Shown here piece after piece: positions 10,973 through 19,699 of a DNA stretch of 25,000 nucleotides. The notes under the pieces are model-generated. The model worked only from the letters and a program-made list of their open reading frames with translations. It had not been told where the DNA came from and made no database searches. A program made the translations under genes and the position numbers. The DNA comes from Takakia lepidozioides (Eukaryota; Streptophyta; Takakiopsida; Takakiales; Takakiaceae), in contig JAKLZA010000117.1 of the NCBI GenBank assembly GCA_030704615.1, forward strand, positions 1-25,000, read 5' to 3'. Each line of letters opens with the position of its first letter. Position 1 is the first letter of the stretch.

Positions 10973-13130
10973 TTATGACACTGAGCTTTTGGCTTCAAGC
11001 CCAGTAGAACTAGTAAGCTCATTGGAGTTCTGCTCTGTGACATCAGCAGCCTCCTCTATCTTTGCTTTCTCCTCCACCTTTAAGTTTTCGAGAAGTTTCG
11101 CAGCTGAGTCTGCAGCCTCATCATGGTCCTCTGACTTCTTGAACACCTTTTCCCGGGCCTCCTCAAACGCAGTCTTGAATTTCTGTGCACCTGATGTTGA
11201 GGACAAGCATTATGAGTGGACGATTTCTGCAGACACAGTTTTACTTGTGGCAGAGCAGGCAGGTAGCCATGAAACAAGATACTGAAATGGGAGCTGTTAA
11301 AAACAGGAGCAGTGACAATTGGCCTGAAAGCCTCACAAACATGTCCCAACTACAGACAACACAAGACAAAAACAAAGCATAGGTGTACTACAATGGACAG
11401 ACCTCCCACTTGGATGACTACTTCAGTGTGAAACTGCCAAACCTCGCCAAACAGTGGGATTGGCTTCTGTTACCTTGTCTACATTCGACATAAGACTAAG
11501 TCAACAAACAAGGAAGTACACACAGTTCATGTGCATATGTTGAAGAACTTTGTGTCCAGTGACAGGACATGGCTTAGCCAGGTGTGGAGAGACCAGATTT
11601 TGTCGTACATGTCCAGATCAGGATTCCTAAATGCCTTGAATGCATTGTGGACACACCAAATTAACACCTTTCACGCAAAAACCCATGATTCCAAGTAAAA
11701 CGGCCCTAATTCTGATATGGAACACACAGTCCTGTCCAACATCCTCGACAGCTAACCCCACATACTCTTCTGACAGTTTCCAGTATCAGCCATGTGCAAA
11801 AGGCAACCTAAAAAAAAATGGCCTCTCTTTACCTTGCAACAATTGCAACAGAAGAAGATCCTTGTATACATACCATTGCAAACATTAGCCTGCTTACCCA
11901 TATCCCCTAAATCTCATATTGTGCACCGTTCATCGGGTCCATAGAAGGCTCTTGATCTTCTAAGCATCTTGCTTACCGGCCATCTTATCATTGTTGGAAG
12001 CAAGGTGTATTCACCAATTCTAATCCCTACACCTTACTGGAACCAACAATAGTACAACATACAAACAAGCAGAAGGATAGACTTACTTTCGATACTACCA
12101 AACCGCATGCAAAAGAGTTCCTCCTTCAGTTCACCATCAGAGTAATCAGGGGCATGCCAAACCCATGACTTGTCACTTCCAGCAAGCTCTTGCAGCGAGG
12201 TGGATGGTATCACTGCCAGACACACCCCACACCAGGTCACTACATAATGAGCTGCTCCTCACATCATACTCTACTACCAAGATGTAAGAGATAGTCTGAG
12301 ATTTATCATCAGCGAAGCTTCACACATTCGCATGGACAAAGACAGGACATCGTCTATATCTAAAGCTCACGAAAAGAACAAATCAAATCATTTTCCCGGT
12401 AAGAATCGATCCACAGACCCATGTGGTTGGCGCAGATCTTGAGGGTCCTGCTTTGTCGCATAAGCAAGCGAATCTTCTTTGACTGCTTATGTTCTAGCAG
12501 CTTCGCCTGCCCCACACCCCGCTCTTTCCATTGCGTGCCTTCCTTGTCGAACCGATATAGTTTGGCTTTGCTGCACACATGCCATCAATATTTCCGCGTC
12601 AGATTATGCCTGTATTTTCGGAAATGACCGGGACGAAATGCTTCCACTCATGCCCCAGCCGATCATCAGGTAAGGATCCTCCAAGGTCCGACTTGATGGG
12701 ATGACATAACCTCCACTCAAATATCTCTTCTTATCGTCAGGTAAGGGTCCAGGTAGGAGATGCAGCGCCATCGGGTCTCTCCTCCTGTGCAGGGTATTGT
12801 GGCAACAAGTAAAATGGAGGGGAAAAGAAAATCTCCAAATCCCCCAGTTCATATTTGTGGCTTACAGACGGTTGTAAGGGTTGGAACAGACAGTAGATCC
12901 GACACACAAACCAATGATTCCCAAAGATGCAGCAAGATCCGGCCTCACATATCAAGAAGAACATCTTCGTTCTCTTCCCCGTTGCTAATGACAGCTTCCT
13001 CCAGCTTTACAATAGGAGCTACCTGAGCCCCTGTGTCCTCCTCGTCGGCCCCTTTGCTGGCCACCTCTGTTTCTTCCACAGCTGCCGATGGAGTCACTTC
13101 TCGCACAGCCTTCTCCCCATCTCCTGCCAT
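10973..13130 (-). CDS. Ran-binding protein 1 (RanBP1)
   Basis: Cytoplasmic Ran-GTP binding protein that helps RanGAP release Ran from export complexes in nucleocytoplasmic transport. Exons on the minus strand: 13130-12949, 12570-12419, 12212-12087 and 11190-10973 (678 bases, 225 residues). All phases close: LLDI-KAKLYRF, NHM-VIPSTS and GSIES-AQKFK span the three junctions. The acidic N-terminus leads into the RanBD1 domain (about 36-170) with [45 protein letters not shown]-like core, [18 protein letters not shown] and MRFGSIES. The lysine/glutamate-rich tail includes [12 protein letters not shown], placed like the leucine-rich export signal of the family. Donors are GTGAGG, GTCTGT and GTAAGT. 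MAGDGE is the first ATG; the same frame upstream offers only TTG. Length is usual for plant RanBP1. Confidence 0.95.
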
Positions 13131-13433
13131 CTTTGTAGACCTATCAAAGCTTAATCCCCTCAATCAGAACCACCCAAATCCTCAAAACCACAATGGCTGG
13201 AAGACAAGGCGAACAACAAAAGCTTCGCCCTACCCGTGGCCAACTAACCATGGTTCGCACCAGAATATTCTGGAATCTCCCATCATGTCTCTGATCCTTT
13301 CTCTCCTTTATCCTTCTTTTTGGAGATTCATGTAGTATCTCCATGACTCAGCCCTCTCTGTTTGATCTGGATTCTGGAGGAACCCACTTGGGAAGCTTCT
13401 CAACCACCATGACAACAGTACCCAAGGGTACTT

Positions 13434-13516
13434 TGGACAATTTGCAGATCACTCCATCAGTACTTTGTCACTAATAAGTACTTTGACTGTACTTGGACAA
13501 TTTGCAGACCACTACA
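13434..13516 (+). repeat. Direct repeat with 60-base period
   Basis: tggacaatttgcaga followed by t/c-cact occurs at 13434 and again at 13494, exactly 60 bases apart, with the intervening sequence also rich in gtactttg. About 300-380 bases upstream of the RanBP1 start. Confidence 0.8.
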
Positions 13517-14161
13517 TGTACATACACCCATCTTCCAAAGTTATGAGTCACACTTGTTAAAAGCCAAAAAGATTCCCGATACAAATCCCCATAACACATG
13601 GCAGTGCAGAAACTATATAAAAAAATTTAGGGGTGGGGCCCGGGGCCTGTAAGATAAAGACACATTAGTTTAATAGACAGAGGCATATGAAGCCACAGCT
13701 TAGAGCGGTCGAGGACAAGGACCTGCAGCTGAACCATATAGAAGACAAGAAAACAATCAACTGCACCTGGTGACAGGTATATACTATGATGGACCCAGCG
13801 TGCCCACCATCTTAGGCTGCACAGACTATTGCATACATAGACTTCCCACAACACTTTACAGGGTGAACCGGTTTTGGGCTGCATAGGCCCCAACTAGGAT
13901 TTTGTGTGGAAGGGGCCATTCAAGTTTAGCAGACCCATGATGCCCTCGAAATGGGTGCAGGTGCTCCACATGGAAGTTGGTAATGTTTTGCGGGCCTGCC
14001 AATAGGCATCCTCACTAACTGGGCTCTGGTGAAGCGTCGCCAAAGTAGGTAAGTAGCCAAGGCTGCCTTAGGACCTGGGCTACCTAGAGCTCTCCCATTT
14101 GGACTCTCTCTCTCCCTGCAGATTAGTATTTTAGTTACAAGCAGTGGACATTGTGATGCGG

Positions 14162-14201
14162 GCTTATAACACTTCATTGGTGCTTATAACACTTCATTGG
14201 T
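14162..14201 (+). repeat. Perfect 20-base tandem duplication
   Basis: The unit gcttataacacttcattggt is present twice, head to tail, at 14162-14181 and 14182-14201 without mismatch, indicating a recent event. Confidence 0.95.
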
Positions 14202-15867
14202 CTTGCTCGCGTAATGCATGTCACTACTGTGCATGCATGCCACTGGAGACCCTTGTAGAAAAATGAAGGGAAGAGATTCAAACCCCACAAAGTAGAGCAA
14301 CACAGAGCACCAAAGAGGACATTGAATATGATCCCCAGTCTGCCCCTGCAGTTATGCAAAACACCAGTGAATCTGTGCAAAAACCCAGTCCATACTTCAG
14401 GATGAGTAAGATCTTCAGATCAGTTGAGGTGTGCAAGTCTCTGCACTCATGTTGAATGAGAGCGACCAATTGCCTCGGTTTCCTACCCAGGAAGCAGTCC
14501 TCAATACTGAATCCCTTGAAATTTGTAATATAACAGCACGATAATGGTATGGGAGAAAACAGAACAACTGAACATAGAATATAGAACAACCAAATTGTAT
14601 CTCAGATGCTGAAGCCACCTACAATCTGCTTACCCTGACATTTCTCACTTTCCGAAAAGTTCGAGGACAATCCTTACACATCCTTCACAAGATTGTTCGC
14701 AAGTTTCCCCATCACCAGCTAAGTAGCTAAAAGCTTAAGTAGACACTCTACCAATGTCAATGCTTGCACAACCTTCATTATATACCCATATTCCAGGGGC
14801 CAAAACATTTGTACTGTCTGCAAGCTTCAACCACTATAACTAGTAAAACTCACACATTGCGCGAGGGTTTTCACCTCAGAAGGATCTCTATGGTACAAAA
14901 TTTACTGTGTTAAAAGAACCCACAGAATGTCATGGCAGCCTGCAAAATACATCTGCCGTGCTAGGAGAAACTCACGTCCAATGTCCCACCTCCTCCGCGG
15001 TACATAATTCCAAACACTCATGAGCACCAAGTTGAACAAGTGCATACAACATTGATTCAGTAGAGCCAACTATGCCTTGGAATAACCTCAACCTCATCCA
15101 GCTCTGTACAGATGTGTATACTGGTATCCCTTTGTCACCGAGCAGTCGTTGAGTAGAAACTTCCAGTCCAAAATCAGAAGCTTATTGCACAATTCTGAAG
15201 TAGCTTGCCAGAAGGTGCTGAAGGTACTGGGGTATCATACCCCCTGGTATCACTCAAATCCTTGCTGTAAGTCTGTGGAGATCCAAGGTTACAACGCGTC
15301 CTCCATTCATCGCCACTGGGTCCTGCTTTCACAACTGTACAGCCTGCACCGAGCATGGTCCACAGACGTACCAGAGGCCAAACTGTTGCCAATGGACCAG
15401 ACCATCGGCCGGCTTGTGAACCCTTCTACAGACAAGCCAGAGTGCTGTGCGAGTCCCGCCTGCAGCGCCCAGCATAAGGCTCCTTTGGTTGGGCCAAGCA
15501 GCTCCTTTACAAGAATGTGCATACAGAGAGGGAAAAAGAACATAGATGCCAAGGTCCTAAATCCTAAAGGTGCCACGTACACAGTGAAGGGTGACCGCCG
15601 CTTGTGTTGGCAGAGCACACAGTCAATGGTGGGGCTCCCTCATCTTCTCACATGTCCAAGGAATTGATCACTACCCTGTAATGCATAAATCCAAAGCATA
15701 CATACCCCACCTAAACCTGTTAGCGTCTTCCTCATTCAAGGAGGGGACAACGAAGAACCAGTACTCGACTATAGAGAATCTTCCAAGGCCTACAACAAAG
15801 TTCGACAGCAACCCAGAGTCTACTACGGCATGTCACACTGCTGGTCTAAATGCAGTGCACTACTAAC

Positions 15868-17043
15868 TTACCAGTCATACACGGTCGGAGAATTTGGCAG
15901 GGGTTTGTCGAACTTCTCTGCACCAACACGCTCCATCCTAGCTCGGTTACCACCTTGGTGGAACACGCTCCGCCACATGTTGTCCTTCTCCCTCGACACT
16001 GTAAAGAATACATCACCCGTATCAGAAGTCTTCAACCCGGCAGGCAATTAGTCAACAAAAGAGAGGTTGAAATAGTTAGTGTGGGGTCACCAAAGTAGCT
16101 TCTCTTCCTCATGATCACGGAATCGAGAAACTAATCTAACTATAGCTGAACGTCCACACCAACACTTCCCCAACATAAGAAAAGCCCAGCTTTCAAAGAA
16201 GACAACAGGTGCTTTCCTGGTGATCCTCAAAACAATGTGTGTGCTATACATGCATACACCACAAGATGCAATCCTCAGTAAGAAAAGACGAACTGGTGAA
16301 GAAACTCACTGCTAGGGGATGCTACCGAAGGTGACACGGGTGGACTAGCTCCAAAACTTCCAGGAGATGGAAGTGGGGAGTCCGTATCCAAGTTGCGAAG
16401 CATTGGAGGCTTGTTTATTGTTATACTTTGACTGACGCGGCGCGCCTCACTCTGGGAGTGATGAAATTCCGCACTGCGACGGCGATGTTCCAACATTACC
16501 TTGGTCATCTCATCTACATCTGCCACACATCAACATTTACCACGTCAGATCTTCGTGAACAAGTGGTCGATTCATTGACCAAATCTAGCCGCTCTTCGCT
16601 GGCGAAATCTCAAATACAACGCTTCATCCCTTCCTGCCATCCTGTTACGTTATGAATCTCTATACACGCATTGAAATCGGCTCCAAGAGCAATCTTTCTT
16701 TGACAATCGTTAGCACACCACTTAATGCTGGTCAAGAGATGAACATCTTTCATAAACAGACACGAGATCCTGAGATACTCAACACCAACACCAGCTCCAA
16801 CTTGCACATGTCAATGCTACACAAACCTCAGACACTGACCATCCTCTTCCCTTTCAAGTACCAACATAAGAGCCTCCTACCTAAGTATCACACAATTGGA
16901 ACCGCAAACTCCATGACATCAAGCAAAGTACCATCTGGGAAAACATCAGTGCCAGAAGTGCGATCCGCTCTCAGCTTCTTAAGTCCCTTATCCGGCTGGG
17001 GTCCCGCCACAACATCATCCCACAGCTTGTCCAGAAGCCCCAT
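15868..17043 (-). CDS. Dormancy-associated / auxin-repressed protein (DRM1/ARP family)
   Basis: Small plant-specific, largely disordered protein used as a marker of bud dormancy and growth arrest; its biochemical role is not known. Exons on the minus strand: 17043-16932, 16519-16310 and 15998-15868 (453 bases, 150 residues). The N-terminus [20 protein letters not shown] is the family signature. The middle has [11 protein letters not shown] and a Ser/Pro stretch ending in ASPPVSPS. The end has [28 protein letters not shown]. Junctions FPD-DVDEM and ASPS-MSREK keep phase. Donors are GTACTT and GTGAGT. As read, translation stops at TAA directly after YDW, whereas I recall family members usually running on for about ten more residues. 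That TAA lies inside TGGTAAGT, a near-ideal donor, so a spliced longer C-terminus is possible. ATG is supported by the signature. Confidence 0.9.
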
Positions 17044-17426
17044 AGTGAGATGCCCAATTCTCACAACAACAAGACAAGCCTACAAATATAGTCAAGATCA
17101 ATGAGACAGAACCCAAGTTGCCAAAGCCAGAATCTTCCACCCTCCTCTATGCCGCAGACTGAACTGAAGCAAGAGCAGCACAAGGGAAGAGAAGGAGAGG
17201 CAGCCAGGAGCAGCAGAGGCGGAAGAAGATGGCTACCGAAGATGGGCCCTCGTTATATCTTCCACTTTCACCAACACCAGTAACTTGGTCAAAAACAGTA
17301 CCCAGATGAAAACCCAGGGGATCCACCAAACTCCCTCTTTTATTCTCAGAGGGAAAACCCAAACATCTGTCCACCACAGCAAGTGCTTACCTCTGCTTAT
17401 GTATAACACTACCGGACAAAAGCTCT
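17044..17426. other. Upstream region of the DRM1 gene
   Basis: Lies 5' of the DRM1 start. A minus-strand frame at 17147-17377 is open but reads as low-complexity leucine/serine-rich sequence of a pyrimidine-rich leader, not as a recognised protein. No clear core promoter motif was seen. Confidence 0.4.
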
Positions 17427-17460
17427 AAAGAAAGAAGAAAGAAGAAAGAAGAAAGAAGAA
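17427..17460 (+). repeat. GAAGAAA microsatellite
   Basis: Five or so head-to-tail copies of a 7-base unit gaagaaa; on the sense strand of DRM1 it is a (tttcttc) pyrimidine tract about 390 bases before the start codon. Confidence 0.95.
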
Positions 17461-17733
17461 CCTGATCTTCCTGTTGCTCTACAGTTCCCAGCTATTCATG
17501 GCCATGCTTATCCCTATTCTGCCCACCCTCACAGTCTGCCTGAGGGGCAGCTGTTGCAGTTTTATAATTGTGAGGATAAGCTACCACAACCCTGGCTGAC
17601 TCAGCACCCACTGTGTCCAAATCATGATACTTAATCACGTCGGTGCGACTACTTGGCCCTCCAAATATGCCCCAATCTCGTTCATTTAAAGTTGATCACT
17701 TGCCTCAAACTTGGCCCTTCGCACATTCCACCA

Positions 17734-17749
17734 TTATATATATATATAT
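17734..17749. repeat. Short TA dinucleotide run
   Basis: Seven alternating TA units at the edge of the minus-strand SINE. Confidence 0.85.
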
Positions 17750-17764
17750 GACGCCTCCCCAAGG

Positions 17765-17905
17765 AGGTGTAAATTATGGTGTATCTTCACCCCCAAGGGT
17801 TAGTGCCTTCCGTTTGGAAGGTAGACACCTTTGTGACACCAATCGGTGGATTGAACCCACAACCACTTCCAAGGTGGTATGTGCCCATTACCACTGGGCT
17901 ACAAC
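17765..17905 (-). mobile_element. tRNA-derived SINE, minus orientation
   Basis: Read on the minus strand, an A box TAGCCCAGTGG (17901-17891) is followed 44 bases later by a B box GGTTCAATCC (17857-17848), within GTGGTTGTGGGTTCAA. The body then has TCACAAAGGTGTC (near 17836) and AACCCTTGGGGGTG (near 17800-17788). Both head and body are shared with the + strand element at 18168-18290, which defines a family. No cloverleaf-competent tRNA can be folded from it. Confidence 0.75.
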
Positions 17906-18167
17906 TTGGTTGTCCACATTCCACCATGTTCTTTGTTCAAAGGAGGTTCAGAGCACTTGGCGCAAGTTGGCCCTTCACCATGTTCTTCACTCAAAGTTGA
18001 GAGGCTGGACACGACTGCTGGGGCGTCCAAACAATTCACCATGCCCCTTTCTGCGCCATCCCATTCGTCCGACCCTCCATCTCATATTTTTGGACCTTCA
18101 AAAGAATCCCTTGTTAATGATTTCATTGCTCTACATATTCAAAGTTCAAGCCCTTCCACCATGTCCC

Positions 18168-18290
18168 TCACTGGGTGAGCCGAGTGGTTAGGGCATGGTA
18201 CTATTTTAGTGGTGGTTGTGGGTTCAAACCCCACATAAGTGAATTGGACTTCACAAAGGTCTCCACTTACCCTTGGGCACCATAAGATGC
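18168..18290 (+). mobile_element. tRNA-derived SINE, plus orientation
   Basis: A box TGAGCCGAGTGG at 18176-18187 and B box GGTTCAAACC at 18221-18230, 44 bases apart. The T-arm stem GTGGG/CCCAC and a short D stem GCC/GGC are still visible, so the head derives from a tRNA. The body repeats the motifs of the minus-strand copy: TCACAAAGGTCTC at 18251 and TTACCCTTGGG at about 18267. The acceptor stem pairs poorly, so it is not a working tRNA gene. Confidence 0.8.
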
Positions 18291-18384
18291 GTTTGGTTCT
18301 GCTCGAAAATCCAGGAAAGTCCCCATGGAAGAATTTCTAGTCTTGTATCACAAAGTGGGATCCCAGAAAAGTGTCCCAAAAGGG

Positions 18385-18530
18385 AAAACTGTCCCAAGTG
18401 TGGGGATGGAAGGCATTTCCCCACACGTGCCAAAAATATCAATTCTCTCTCATCCAACAACAGGGGTCATCCATCCTTCAGTAGGGCTCAGCACGACGTT
18501 AGAGGGCGTGGGCGAGGCATGGGCGCTGCC
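18385..18530 (+). pseudogene. Possible gag zinc-knuckle relic
   Basis: The frame of 18273-18602 reads CPKCGDGRHFPTRA, which is C-x2-C-x4-H-x4 with the final cysteine replaced by alanine, followed by an RGRGRG stretch. This is the shape of a retrotransposon gag knuckle that has lost its last zinc ligand. Nothing else of an LTR element (protease, integrase, LTR pair) was found nearby, so chance is not excluded. Confidence 0.3.
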
Positions 18531-18610
18531 AACGCGTCGCTGTGGCATTGGTCCTCAGCGCGCAACGTGGCTGGTCATCCGCTTGCCGCTGACTCAAGTT
18601 GACTCCCCAC

Positions 18611-18634
18611 TAGTCACTAGTCATTAGTCATTAG
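18611..18634 (+). repeat. 7-base tandem repeat tagtca(c/t)
   Basis: Three full copies and part of a fourth, head to tail, just after the GC-rich 18480-18600 stretch. Confidence 0.85.
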
Positions 18635-18811
18635 GCCGCTTCACCGTCCACCACTGTACAATCTCTAATCAAGGTGTCCCCCTCAAACAGCATGGTTTTG
18701 ATCCCAACCATTCCAAAGCTTTGGCTTGCTTTGTGAGCTCTACCCATCTCTGCAGTGGCCCTCATTCTCTGCATGATTCGATGCCAGATTAATCCATCAC
18801 ATTCATGCTAC

Positions 18812-18947
18812 AAATTTGTTTCTCTCAACGAGGTCTTGACCCTGCTGGAAAATCTGACGTACAGGCTGTAGTGTCCAAAGCCATGTCTGTTGCCAGGAAA
18901 TTGTGTGATGAAAATGAAGCTAGGCAGAAAACTTCCCTGAACTAGTT
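18812..18947 (+). pseudogene. Open fragment of probable transposon protein
   Basis: The frame from about 18812 to a TAG at 18945 reads FSQRGLDPAGKSDVQAVV, then SKAMSVARKLCDENEARQK. It looks protein-like, is Lys/Glu/Ala-rich, and runs straight into the repeated LINE tail, sharing its last residues with the start of the copy at 3598. Family not recognised. From 18635 to 18811 nothing else was identified. Confidence 0.35.
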
Positions 18948-19465
18948 TCCAGTCTGTGACATAGGGGAGGACATCATAGGTGACCTCAAGGGTCTACCCA
19001 CTTAGACTGAACTTTAAACTCAGGGCGGGAAGCCTACCTTGAACATCAAACAGAAGCAGAGAGGAAAGGAAGAGTGCAATTGCCCCTTGTGTGGGCAACC
19101 TGAAGACAATATTCATTTTCTGATTCATTGTCCAGGGTTCTCTCACCAGAGAGACGCTCTCTTCAAATCTATCAAGGGAATTGTGCCTGTACCTCTGTTT
19201 ACCAACTTTGAAAGTCTCGATGCTGAGCCAAAAGCCCAGGCCCTTTTGGGGCTTAGTTATTGGGCAAACCACACACAGCAGGTTGATGCTTGTGTAAAGA
19301 GGATATCTGGAAAACCCGGATCAATTGTTTATTCCAAAGTAAGTCTTACTACCGGTGTCAGCCCCTGACAAAGGTAGGTTCTGTCCCTTTGTGATCCGCT
19401 CAAACTGGGCGCGGGGTCAATGGCCACAAGGCTACGGCAAACAACGTCTTATGAGTACATTCTCT
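18908..19465 (+). mobile_element. LINE C-terminal module, copy 2
   Basis: Better preserved partner of 3598-4130. One frame (19039-19368) stays open for about 109 residues. It begins in the LNIKQKQRGKEECN segment, has an intact knuckle CPLCGQPEDNIHFLIHC (C-x2-C-x7-H-x4-C), then CPGFSHQRDALFKSI and LLGLSYWANHT. Just upstream the FKLRAGSLP part lies in another frame because one T is missing relative to copy 1. No RT domain precedes it, so it is a 5'-truncated, inactive copy. Confidence 0.75.
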
Positions 19466-19699
19466 CGACGAGGTCAAGGTTATGACCAGTTGGCAAGTTT
19501 GAGATTATATGGAGCAAGGAATGATGCTCCTCAATTCATGAAATCACAGGGACAATTAGGATCTGTATCCATGTCCTTGGTCTTTCCCAAACTCTTGTCC
19601 GGCTTACACTAACCACATTGAACATCTAACAAACAAGTAACACAATGATTAGACATCTACGTCATTTTCAACAGTAGCTTTGAAGTTCTCACTCTGCAC
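19466..19699. other. Intergenic, 3' side of the F-box gene
   Basis: No coding exon or repeat recognised. Probably includes the 3' untranslated region of the minus-strand F-box gene. Confidence 0.4.

Larger units (their letters stand above)
13131..15867. other. Intergenic region between RanBP1 and DRM1
   Basis: Holds the RanBP1 promoter side (near 13131-13350) and the DRM1 3' side (below 15868). Apart from two short repeats listed separately, no recognisable gene was found. Between 15149 and 15667 two or three frames stay open on both strands, but none carries a known motif and the + frame begins with TTG. Confidence 0.5.

Noticed and set aside
15149-15667. 172-codon plus-strand open frame
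   Set aside because: It starts with TTG, has no recognised motif, and overlapping frames on the other strand are also open.
17147-17377. Minus-strand open frame before DRM1
   Set aside because: It is low-complexity, ends before the family start codon and lies in the probable 5' leader.
18168-18240. Functional tRNA gene
   Set aside because: The B box and T arm are good, but the acceptor stem pairs at only about five of seven positions and the anticodon arm does not form.
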